Shown here: positions 21,463 through 33,700 of the stretch, piece by piece
Layout of the letters: each line of letters begins with the position of its first letter
Position numbering within the stretch: the stretch's first letter is position 1
Assembly: GCA_030533445.1 (NCBI GenBank)
Contig: CM060081.1
Location: forward strand, 1 to 64,000
Direction of reading: 5' to 3'
Length of the DNA: 64,000 nucleotides
Source of the DNA: Cyprinodon diabolis
Taxonomy: Eukaryota; Chordata; Actinopteri; Cyprinodontiformes; Cyprinodontidae
Program-made: the position numbers and the translations under genes
The notes under the pieces: model-generated
The model's input: the letters and a program-made list of their open reading frames with translations, nothing else
The model's database searches: none
Told to the model about the DNA's origin: nothing

Positions 21463-24400
21463 GCTTAAAACCATTTTTGCTGTTTAATCATAGATAAATC
21501 CAGCACAGCAACATCTGTATTATTGCTTAAATTACGAAAAAAATACCTTTATGTGTTACTTGTAGTGAAGTAACAAAAGTTTGGCTCACCTGATATTTTA
21601 TTAATCAAAAATTATATTAAATTATATTAGAATTATAACCCTTCCTTCCTTCCTTCCTTCCTTCCTTCCTTCCTTACTTACTTACTTACTTACTTACTTA
21701 TAAACAATTAAAAATAATCCCTGAAACAAATAAATTTACTGGGTTTATTCTAAAAAATGAAAAAGATACATCAGGCATGTCACAAGTTGAGTTTCCACAG
21801 ATCCTCCTAATGTAGAACCTGTTGGGTCGCTCCCCATTGACGTCTCTGCTGGGCAGAGAAGCAACCCTCAGGGATTAGTGATCATCTGTTTAACATGGCT
21901 GACACTCAAGATCAGCAGCAACAGTAGCTGTTCTCAGATGTGTTGTCAGGGATGACCTGTTTCAGAGGTGCTGTTGGTGGCCTTTGAAGGCATTTTCCTT
22001 CATTAGGTGTGTAGTTGTCTAAGGTGACAGCTGTGGTTTTAAATTAAACTAAGTAAAAGAGTGGATTTTCTAGAAGACAAACCTTTTGCTCAGACAGGGT
22101 ATCTTTAAGTTTTGATCCCCTTCTGGTTCCGGTTTTGTCATTTCAGTCTCATTTTGTCTTTCAGCTGCTGTTTCATCAGCTAATAACTTTCGACGACCTG
22201 CTCTGTCTTCGTCTTTCTTTCCTTTATAACTTGATGTCTCGGAGGTCAGCTGATATATTCATAAGTTGTCATCATCTTTTCAGAAAGTTCTCAATGAGGC
22301 CAGCGACACCTCTGAACCTATTCTCAGTGATTACCAGTTTGGAGGAACATAGTCTGAGGGTTTGAAGCATATCAGGGATTCAAATATGTCCGATTACACG
22401 AGTGTGCAAAATCTGCCCCCTTCAGAAAAACCCTCATGGAAAGAAAAACGTCTCAATGTTTGAAATCACTTTTTGTTCATTTAGATGATGAACCAAAATG
22501 AAGAAAAAGCCCCTTTCTTCCTGCTGGTCTTCTCCCTTCCTCCCCTGCATAGGATTTCTGTGTTAATCTGAAGAATAACATGCATCACTGGTCAAAGGTT
22601 TATCTGGAATCTCAGACCTGAGTTCTCAAGCAGCAGAAGCAGCAGTACCTCCTGTGACACCAGAGAGGGGCAGTGTTGTGTCACCAGAGGTTTGGATGTT
22701 CGTTTTGAGGCTTTTTGAGGTGAAGGTGGGAGGTTGTGGGAGGATGAGTGGAGTGGGGAGGCAAAACGACACTGCATGCGTTGTCCGTGGCAACGTTGAT
22801 TAAGACAGGATGTCATCGGAGCAGGGCCACTTGTGATGATTATATAGAGAATATTTCTGCCCACGTATGCAGGAAGGAAGTTTCTTCATTCATTCATTAA
22901 TGGTTTTATTGTCTCAGACAGGCCGCGGTTGTGAGGCAGCGATGCCGGCTCGTTGTCTTGTTGACATGTGGGATTTGGGAACATCAGATAAACTGACTTG
23001 GCACCTTGGGCAGCTGTACTGGAGAAGTTTGGGGAAAAGAAACAGGCTTCGTAGCAACACTGCAAAAAGTTATTGACACTCGGCAGCAGCTTTGAAAGAT
23101 AAACACTGTCTTCACTTCTGGATTCTGAGAACATAATCTGCCTGTTTCTAGTTCATCATACATTTCTCTGAATGACTGATTCTTCCATTTATGCTTCTGT
23201 GTTGCATTTAATTGCCTCAGACTGTGAAATAAATTTTGATCAGACTTAGAAAAACAGACTTATAAATACAAATGCATGTTTTAATTGGTTATTCATTAAT
23301 CTAAAGAGGCTATTGAAACCAACAGGACCTAAAGTAAACGTAGTATTGATTGTGGCATCAAATCTTTTAATTTTTGACCTATGTATCAGAGTCCTATTTC
23401 CATTCTTAGTTTGGACAGAAAGCTGATGTAGTTTTGCTTTATTGTTTGGAATCTGACCTGCTGGCATCTGATAGAAGGACGTCCTTCTTCAGGTTTGTCC
23501 CCTAAAAAGCAGAATTCAGGGTTTTCTGTTAAGATTCCTTTGATCATTTGAATTTAAACAATTCTGATCCATTATTTTTGTTCCTGTTTGATTTTCGATT
23601 TTCATTCTTTTTAGAGAAGATCATAAAAATTAATTGGTAACATTTTCAGAATGTATATAAATATCTAACCTATAAACTCCAATGACTTTTCTTCCACTGT
23701 CTGTCTAATGCAGTTTTGTTTACGTGATGTTGAGCTAGATGGTCAGAACAGGCAGATAACGATTGAAGTGATTTTCCTTCCATCAATAACACGTAGACCT
23801 CAGCGCAGGTATCTGTTAAAAGGTAATGAAAAAGAATAAAAAGGCTGTGCGCTCTCTGCAGAAATTTTGCTATGATCGCAGGGGTGAACAGATTCCCTCA
23901 GGGAACCTACCTAATCACAACACCGGGGCAGGGGGGCGAAGCTGACTCTTCATCCTGGGTCCGGCAGTTTTTAATCATGTTAGCCGTGCGTCGTCCCTTG
24001 CATATGATCCCGTTGTGCTGCACGTAGCCGACTTATCAGGTCTTTTGTATCTTTGAATACTGCCACCCAAACAGACTGCTACACGGACGCTCCTGCAGAT
24101 TTTTCTTTACTGGTATTTGGCCACTTGTTCAAGACAGTTAGTAGGAGCTCTCACATACAGATAGACTTTTTTTGTTGTGATTTTGAATTCCTTTAGATGG
24201 GGATGTAATGTCTTACTGACTGGTGTCTTATTGCCTACTTTCTGTTACCAGACAGGTTCTGTTAATGGTTTCTTCATTCTGCAGGTGTGGTAGCCTACTG
24301 CTTGGAAAAATTAACTCTGCTTAATGAAAGCAGAATTGAAATTAAGCAAAATTAATTCATAATTTACTTTCTCATATCGGGAAAGGGTGCTTTTATAAAG

Positions 24401-24651
24401 GAAATCATGAACACGAAACCTATCTGTATTTAATTAGTTTATAAAAGTCTGATAAAATGGTTTTTCAAAATACTTAGTGTCAGCAATGCAGAAACAGGAA
24501 GAGGTTTGTTTGCAGCAGCACTCTGGGTACAAGGTCACCCACATTCCTGCAGGCTGTGTGTTCTGCTGCATAATGCTGACCTTTCACAGTAAAATCCTCC
24601 TTGTTCCAGCAGATTTCTAACAGGGTTTTTTCTATTTTCCTTTCTAAACAG
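21463..24651. other. Non-coding, probably intron upstream of the attractin-like exon
   Basis: Apart from the microsatellite, only unique AT-rich sequence and chance frames were seen. No second attractin exon was recognised here. Confidence 0.45.
21641..21700. repeat. CCTT/ACTT microsatellite
   Basis: About eight CTTC units followed by about six TTAC units. Simple tetranucleotide repeat. Confidence 0.9.
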
Positions 24652-24713
24652 ATTGCCTTCTCCCAGCACAGCAACTTTATGGACTTGGTGCAGTTCTTCG
24701 TCACGTTCTTCAG
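24652..24713 (+). CDS. Single exon of an attractin-family gene (ATRN or ATRNL1), start of transmembrane segment
   Basis: A 62-nt exon is bounded by a pyrimidine-rich acceptor (TTTCCTTTCTAAACAG) and a donor GTGAGC. It encodes 20 residues, IAFSQHSNFMDLVQFFVTFF, and ends in a split codon AG. Attractin and attractin-like 1 have this sequence just before and into their single membrane-spanning helix, where the next residue is serine, as AG plus a pyrimidine would give. Attractins are large type I membrane proteins with CUB, kelch, C-type lectin and EGF-like domains, involved in melanocortin signalling and myelination. MEGF8 differs clearly in this region. I could not find the preceding or following exons, which may lie outside the window, in the gap at 39315, or in sequence I failed to recognise. 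Which paralogue it is cannot be decided. Confidence 0.82.
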
Positions 24714-27700
24714 GTGAGCAGCACATCCGACACACAAAGTCTGGAGGCTGATCGGCATATTTTCCCCTCACTTACCGGCTGGGGATTTTCTGCACTCTAT
24801 CCAGCTTTAAGAAGCTTGGGAGAAAATTCCAGCTGCGTTTTAGTCGGCCACTTTCAGATAAGATCTGTTCAAGGCACAACATCTTTTCTGAAAATCTTAA
24901 TCCACCCCACGGAGCAGACCTCCTCCTTCCTTCCTTTCTGCATTCACTTGTTGAGTCCACTTCTCTCTGACGGTTGGTACCCTATCCTGAGGAGCTAAAC
25001 TGACTGGTCTTTAAAATAAGTTTTATTGTTATCATGTTTTCTTTATTTGGATTATCTCATTATATATCTTAGATGCATATTGTGTGGTTAAAGGTACAAG
25101 GTACCAGAGTAACTCAATCTGGTTACATATAGAGTTTTTCTAAAACATTTATGTCGTCTTGGTTTATTATTTGGTGTTTTACACTTTGCTTTCGCTCAAT
25201 TTGGTTGTGAAAAAAGCCCTTTGTGTTTATGTATGATAGCAGCAAATAAAAGCACAAGGAAGCTCCCCCAGACATCAATAGAAACCTTTTCATCAGGCGG
25301 TAGTCCAGAGAGCAAAATGGAGGAGAAACTAGCAAGGTGTGTCTGATTTGTATTGATCCTTGATATCACTGGTCCGGCTCTCCCTGGCAAACTCTTAAAA
25401 TTTTGCATACGGAGTCAAAAATACACCTTGAAACCTTTTCTGTGAAAATGAAGCTCTTTTACAAGCCTAAACTCCAAGCTTTGCCCAGGACGTGAGGGTT
25501 TTATGCGTCCACACAGCTTCTTCATCCCAGCAGGACTGCTGCTAACACTTACTTCATTGCATGGGACAAATGTATATGAGATTCACCAACTCAGCCAGAC
25601 AGAAAAGACCATGAATCCAAATACAATCTGGATGCACAAACACGAGAAGCGAAATAATTGTAACGGTTAAAAATCCATAGGAGCTGCTTGGTCTGGAACC
25701 GTGTTTATCCGTGCCTTTCAGTGTGTGATCAGTGGAAGGCAGACAGATGGCGACACATGGTGGTGGCAGGATCATGCTTGGATGCCTTTCTTTGAGTAGA
25801 AACGTGGTAATTAACTTTATTTGCGCTGTAGCCGTACGTCTCACCCAGGAACACATGGGCATGTGTCAGTGGGAAGCTGGAATCGCATCCACAGCGGCTT
25901 CACTTTGTGCCATTAAGGAAGCTGCTAATAGATGACTGGTCATTTTACTTGAGCTTAGATGGACAGGCTCAGAGTTGGGGCTGTTTTAGGCTTTTGTTTA
26001 ATCAAAAAACAAAACAATAAGCTGAGTTTTTTGGTGATTAAAAGCTTAATGATTAAATTATGAATACATTGTATAAATACGTTTCCAACACAGCAGTTTT
26101 AGCCCCACTGACCAACCCAGGAGTCTCTATCTGAACACAAAGATCCCAGCAGGTAGAGTGTTTAACGGCCTCCTCACTGCTGCAGCAGGAAACGCTGCTG
26201 ATGGCAGTAGAAAGATTGAAATGAAAGCTGTGAGGTTGTTCACCTCTGTGGAACCGACTGCGAGTCAGGAGCTCCCTTCCATCCCCCTCAGAACTGCATA
26301 CTGCTGCTTTTTAGCAACATAGAAATGGTTGTTTTTGCAGGTTTGTTGCAAGTTTTTTGTAGTTCGCTGATGGCAAACATATCAGTCCGGACAGATTGGT
26401 TATAATGGATGGCCTTGTTTCACAGGAGGTCTGAAAAGCTGCACGTGTTGTTGGGTGGCCTGGATTCTACATCAGAAGGAATTGCTGTAATGTGTTATTG
26501 ATTTAAAAAATGAAATGTGTGTTTGGTGCACAGAAGTGTCCGCCTTGTGGCTGGCTGCATGTGTGGGATTTCTCTGGAGTCTCCCAGAAGTGTTTGTCTC
26601 TGCAGCCCAGAAGAGAATCACAGTCATTGTTTCCTAAACACAGCCTACATAAACAAGGCCTGTTTCATTATGGAATAAATATTTTTTTTATTTGTGCAAA
26701 TCACTTGCTAAAGTATCCATCTCTGTCTTATATTCATATTCTAAGAATCATCAAACAGTACTTCATCTAGAACTGAGAGGAAATGGAAAGTTCATCTACA
26801 GTTGCTACAGATTTACATATTCAGCATTCCCTTAACAATGATCCCCCAAATTAAATAGATAGGATATAAATTGCCTCTACACTTGAACACGCTGTCCCTG
26901 CTGTGATACATGGTGATGGCAGCATAGTACTGAGGGGTAAGCATTGTTTACAGCAGCGGCTGTGGAATCTGATCAGAGATTTAGAGGACGGGTTCCAAAG
27001 AAGGAGGGTCAGGATCCATAGGGAGGTCATGAGAGACCAGTTGAGGGTCCTGAAAAGATTTTTACAATTATCATGATGTAAGACCCTGAGGTTTATGAAA
27101 TAAATTAATGATTATTCCATTAAATAAGTGGATATTATATTTATTTATTCAAATATTAAATGCAAAATAAAATTATAAAATGTAAAATAAAATTACTAAA
27201 TGTCCTAAATAAATGATCAGGATGTGATTTAAAATGATTAAAAAGTAAATGTCATTTTATGTATTTAAATTTGAATCCATTTACTTCACTCTGTATATAG
27301 AAATACATTCAGAGTAGAATAACTGTGTGTGTCTCCAGTCTGTATCTGTTATTTCTGGCTCTCAGGCTGAAACATTTGGGAAACGGACCTTAAACAGTTA
27401 TAATGGTTGGTGATTGGTTATAATGGCAGGACTCCGTCACTGGATACTGATGCAGGAACACGGCTGATGAATCGGTCCATCTCTAGTGGTAAATCACAAA
27501 CCGTGGAAAAGTTTAAATGATATGAATCGTTTAGCAAACACTTCATCTTTAACCTTACTTCTTCCTGAATAGAAATCATTTAAGTTATGCGAACTACAGC
27601 TCCCTCCGTCACTCGGCTCTGGTTTGCCCCCACCCCGCCATGACACTAGACTATTTACTCAGTAGGCAGATTGAAGCGCTTTGTCAGCCATTGTTGAGTG

Positions 27701-30700
27701 TTGGAAGCAGATTTGAAAGCAGTCCTCTAGATCCTTCCACCTCACACATCTTTTTTATCTCCCGTATTTCCTTCCTGTTCTTCCATCTCTTGCTTCTCAC
27801 TTTTGTGTCGTATCTCCTGTCTCCTTTCATCTCCACTTATCCTTTTTCATTCTCTGTTTCCCCCTTTCCTTTTCTGAACCACCAACCTGCCACTCCCCCT
27901 GACTTGCTCTTAATCCCACAGCAGGTTTTTTTTTTTTTTCTTCTGTCGGCTGCCACTGATTCAGCTCCGATGAGTAGAGACCTAAAGTTAGCAAAGCTCG
28001 TCCCTGTTTGCCTCTGCTTCTTTGGTCGCTGTGTTGCGGGGGTGGTGAGGGATGCTAATTAACGTGAAAATTGTTTGCTCATATTTGCTGCGACGTTCTC
28101 TGTTTCCTAATCTCGCTTTCTCACCGTGAGCTCCGGTTGTGCGTGTGCTGCTCTCCCCTGCGGGGACAGATGAAGGTGGGGCCATCCTGTTATCTGCAGC
28201 ACCAGCACAAACTCTCTCTCTCATTTTTTCTCCTCCAGCCGCAAAACAGATGCACTAAACATCTACATTAACATGGCACAGATGCATTCACATATTCACA
28301 CCCAGCTGTCCGGCAGCTTCTTACCTTAGCTCTGCAGTGTTTAAAACAACGCTTTATACAGCGAGGAACCTAAAACTCTAACAGATCTGGGGATTTTCTT
28401 GTGAACATTTCACAAAGTGAATTGTATCTTGTTGTTTTATTTAGGGCAATAAAAAAAGAAGCCTTGGGGTATCATGAAACATCTTCAACTGAATAGTCAG
28501 AAATGCTGTAAAAATGTTTCCTAAGCATTTTCTGTCTTCCCACCGGCTCAGTCTCAAATTAAAAAACATGATTGCTAACGCAAGCACGCTTTGAAGTAAT
28601 AAGTGACCTGAATGACAAATTTCTTTGCAGCCTAAGTCCAGACTGATGATGGAGGGAAATGCAATGTTTCTAACAATGCATCCCTTCAATACAAATACTA
28701 AACTTTTTTTTTGTTTCTTTTTGGGTTTTTTTACTTTATTTTATGCTACTTTAAAGTGAAATGGTTTATTATGAAATAGTTGATCTGTACAGATACAATA
28801 GTAGTTTAGTAAAGGTGCAACAGGCTTTTTGAAAGGTCATAACATGGTGCTAATCATCGTTTCCACCGACAAAGCTTTAAAAGATAAGCTTAGTTTGAAC
28901 GTAGTGAATAATATTTGATATATACTAATATTTGAGTCAGAATAAATGTGTAGATTTATCAGCTTTCATTTGAAGCCATTTTAAATGAATGAACCTCAAT
29001 GTCACAAAATACCTTTACAGTGAAATTTGAGTCAAAAAACCACAATCCAGAAACAGTTCAGTCAGTGTAACAAATACAGTAAAAAATAATACAGACGTTC
29101 TTATCCTAACATGTAGAAAAAATGCACAAAAACCTTAAAGAAATCTGTGCACAGCAGAGTTCAGGGTGATTATTGCTTTTAGAAGGAAGCTGCGTTTATA
29201 GCGCCTCCCTGAGGGCAGCAAGTCAACCAGTTTGGAGCTGTCCTTGGTGATGAATGTGGCTGCTGGGGCATCATGTGGTGTCATCAGCAAATGTGGTTGT
29301 TCTTGGCCTGGCTATAGTCATGGATGTAGACGGCTCTATTGGGAGCCGATCTTCAGTCTGCAGGTGGAGGAGAGACGGGGCAATTACATATATGAACTTA
29401 AATGTCCTTTAAATTATGATTTCTTCGAGGAATAAATAATGCCAGACCCTTTCATACAGTGTAATGACAATAAAAGCTGGGGGAAAAAAGCCAGCCCCTC
29501 TCCAACTTATCCATCCCAAAACCTTGCATATGTTTCTCTGATTGAGGCATCAAAGTAACAGAAACTAAGAGTGCCTGAACTATTGTTCCAGAACAATCAC
29601 TGCATGTTGGCCCAGCGTGTTTACTCACTGAAACTGGGATTTAACCTTGTAATTGTAGTTGGTGCTGCGCTGCAGCCTGATGGCCCAGAAAATGTTTCAT
29701 CCCCTGAGAGTGGAGTTCCACATCTGTGCTGCTAATATTAAAATAACTCTGCACTGAGGACCTCTGTTTTTTTTTTCCTAGGTGCTTGACAGCTCCTATA
29801 GTACATGCCTTGAGTTGACACCACTGTGGTGTGGTTTTAGCAGTCATTCTCATTGTGATGCATCAGTGTTGCAGGCTGTCAGTTTGATCTGTTCATTAAA
29901 TTTGTTTGGTTAAAAGGGGGGGGGTGGAAGTAAAAGCTTCGATCTTTATCTGCTATCGTTATCAGGTTACTGACATGCTTTGGGCACCTTCAATGAAAAC
30001 AGACTGAGGAGGGATTTGCACTTTGAGATCAATTATTAAAGCCCAGCAGGCATTTAAATCTGCAGCCTTTTACTGCGGCTCTGTAAAACGACTTCTGCAT
30101 TTGGTTTCTCCACAGTAGGAAGATGTCATTTGGTTCTAGATAAGTCCTTTAGAGCGGCAACCAGTCAGCTGCCCAGCCCATACCCCAGTCAGGGTTGCCG
30201 TGTGGGTGGCTGAGAATCATTGATATTAATGAGTCATGCCTCTGCCATCAAGAATACTTAAATTCACCCTTCAGATATTTCAATCTCCATGGAGAAAAAA
30301 GCCTGTATGGGGCTTTTTTCCTTTACAGTTTTTTAGCTCATCATTTTGCAGCATTTTCATACTTTTGTATATTCCAATGTGCACACAGTGAGGTGAACAG
30401 CAGTTTGTTTCTAATCTTCAGTTTTTGTTAAATTATACACTAATGGGGACAATTTTAGGTATTACCAATTTAAAACTTAATTAATGACTGAGTTAATTTT
30501 GTTTATAACTTAACCATCTTCTATTAATGATTAGAGGAGTATAGCAGGCTCCCAACCTTTCCTAATTCTCCACGTTGCATGGTTTGATTTGGCCTTTCTG
30601 TTATCATTTGAAAGCATTGCTCTCTCTAAATATTTCACAGTCTGACTAAATATATGCATTTAGTAAAAAAAAGAAAAGGAAAATGCTATTTGGATTTCTA

Positions 30701-33700
30701 TTTGTCTCTTTTCAGAAACCTGAAAAGGTAATAGTAAAGCTTTCTAAGCTCCTGATCTTTAGAAGGTTTCTGTGTCTTAAACGGGCTGAAACGTGTTTGC
30801 CACGCATAGCAGATCTTTAAAGAGAGTGCAAAATGATTTGCGTTTGCAGTTCACCGGACAGCACCTACAAACCATTTTTCCTGTTTGCTTTCATCAATAT
30901 CCAGATCATATTTTAATCACTAAACTGTGCAATTCATGGGTGGAGGATAAGCTTATTTAAACATTTACTACACGCAAAGTTGTTTTCAAAATCAGAAACT
31001 CAACTCGTGCAACAGATATCTGCCGCAAAGATATCTGCAGTTATTGTTGCTACAAAGGAGGGGAGGGTGAAAGTGTGCATCTCTTATTCATTGAACCGGG
31101 GACTTTTTTCTTCTTTGATTTATAAACCGTAACTGTCCACTTGGAAGGTTATTTTTTATTTAAACTTTTGTTTGTAGCAGTAGCTATGTAAGGGTACTCT
31201 GCAAATACATTGATTATTATAATTTAAAAAAAAAGATAACTATCATTATTACCTCCATCTCAAAAGCTTTAAACCTCATCTTTCTTTTTCTAACCACTCT
31301 ACACTGCCTTTAGAACTCAGTTTAATGGCTGGAACTACTGATTTGTTCGTGTTGTACATTTGTGCAGCAATCTTTGTAGCAAAAACATGTGGACTTATTG
31401 CACGTACCCAAAAAACGTTGCATGTACAATTTGGTGCTTCTTATTTTCTTGGATGATCTGGTCCAAAATATTTTACCTCAGCAACAGCAGCAGCAGCAAG
31501 TTCTACACTGAAGAGTGTTTCATTTCTATGTGGTGGGGCTAACATATGGTGTATTAACTGAATGAAAAAAAATAATTGGATTTTAAAAACCATTTAAATT
31601 GGCCTTTAGATATTTGCATTTAGCATGTCCATAAGAAAATCAGCAGAAACTCTTATTAGAATATTAAGGACATGTATTTGAATGAAAAAAAACCCGGAAG
31701 CATGTATTTTCTTTTCTTTACTTCTTGGAGCTGGATTTGCCAGATCTTGTAGTAAAACAATCAAACCAATCTTTTAAAGGCACAAACACACAAAGGAGGG
31801 CACTAAATATAACCTAATTCCCAGATGATTAAAAGAAAGTCCACCTTGACATAGAAGGCAGATATGAGAAATCTGATTAGTTGTGAAACTAAGGCTAAGA
31901 TCTCTATCCCATCGCTGCTTTCCCCTCATGCAGCCTTGTTTGGGTTTAGGTGTAAAGAAAACAGTTATTGTCTTTAATACGAAGCCTTTCTCCGAGTAAT
32001 GTCTTGAAATGTTTAATAATGTAAGACTGCTGTACATGTAAACACCCTGAGTCTTCACTAAAACCTATAAATCATTTAGGAGTTTGCTTTTCCTTACTGT
32101 GTCCTCAGTGCAGAACTGAATGTGTCACCAGAAATGAATCATTCATGTCAGCCGTCCTCCTGCTACAAGCATTTAAATTCTACGCTTCATTGGATGCCTT
32201 TTCTACTGGGTCTGTATTTAATAGGTCTGTTACACCAACCACTAACTAATTATTATTAGTATGGTAGCTGGCGTTGAACGTGTCAGTTGGGCCACTTGTG
32301 GCGGAGCTCATTAGAATAAATGTTAGGAAAAAAAAGCAGCCTGTCTTTTTTATATCACAGAACAATTGATGTTGGTAGAATGTGCGGCGAAGCATCAGTC
32401 GAAGCTGTTCCTCTGCAGACATTTCATGTAAGCGGTCTTCTGCAGCTGCAGGTTTTTAGGAGCTGTGAAGTGGTTTGACAACTCACTCAAGAAAAGAGTG
32501 CCGCTCAGCTTGGGACTAAATCATGATTGTTTCCTGTTGAAAGTCAGTGAAGTGGAACAGAAGAAATTACCATTTCATTTTCCACCCACGGACACGTAAA
32601 ATTACCGCTGCTGAATATAATCAAGAAAAACTCTGCAATGTTATGGCAGTTAGAGACGCCGAAGGGCTCCATTGGTGCTTGTGTATCTCGTGTGTGTGTC
32701 TCTCAGGTGTATCCCTACAATGTTTGCACACACAGAAATCCACACATCCACTCAAATGTCGTTTATACATCGGTAGCAGATGGATATTAAGGGCTGACGT
32801 GTGACCTTCAAGCTATAGGAATGTTCTTCCCTCCCTCACACACATTAAATTGACCGGGCCTTTCTCCCTCTGCTGGATCGCTGAACGCATGAACGATCAA
32901 GGTGAGCTGGGTTCAATACTATCAATTCCAGATGTCAGACTAAACCTTAACCTGTTAACTAACGCTAAATCATTCTATATCATTTTCCCGTGGCATTTGT
33001 TTTTATCGAATCATTATGGAGCTGAAAGCTTTTTCTGGCCTCAAACTTGGAAGGAGATCAATCAAAGGAAATTGGCTCAGAGGAAACTGACTTTGACCCC
33101 GGCTGTGACGTGACGTCGCTCTTCCTGTTGCTTCCACTGTGTGTTGCTGTTTGTACACAAATGTCGCCAAGGATTAGTGTCACTGGTGTCACCGACGGGC
33201 TTGAAGGCGGGTGATTGACAACAACACAGAACGTGGAAGACTCTTTAGAGGGAATATAAATCAATCCCATGGTTCAGCGTCGGCCTGTCACACCGTGGTT
33301 ATTTAAGCTTTTTCTGAGTTATTTAGAAGCTCCATACAAACACCCTATAGGAGTATAATATGGTTACGAAGTTGACCTCGTTTACAGCATCTGTACTCCG
33401 ATCAGCCCGTTGTGCATCCTTTTTAGTGTCTTTGGCCACTAAATATAAATCAGTTGTTGTGCACGCTAGCCTGGGTTTAGATAGGGAATAAAAACAGAAC
33501 AGCTTTACCCAAAAGGTAAAGACTGGAGCTTTTTGTTTCCATCGGTCAAGATACCGAGGTTTATATTTTGTAGCTGCAGTAATATTGAAATATGAGAATT
33601 TAGGCCCCATTGACCAGTGCTTTAAGAGGAAACAAATAATTGCCAGTACTCCCTTTAACAGCTGTTATAAAATCACAATACAAGATTTAGAAAAAATAAA

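Noticed and set aside
20941..21474. Long frames across the N gaps (also 39181-39955)
   Set aside because: Made of unknown bases; not evidence for coding.
26880..27060. Possible second Tc1 transposase fossil (GGTGATGGCAGCATAGTACT)
   Set aside because: Only one short similar string and no supporting flanking motif or terminal repeat.
27640..28062. 140-codon frame with many S, F and L residues
   Set aside because: Pyrimidine-rich intron-like sequence giving low-complexity hydrophobic translation; no splice or domain support.
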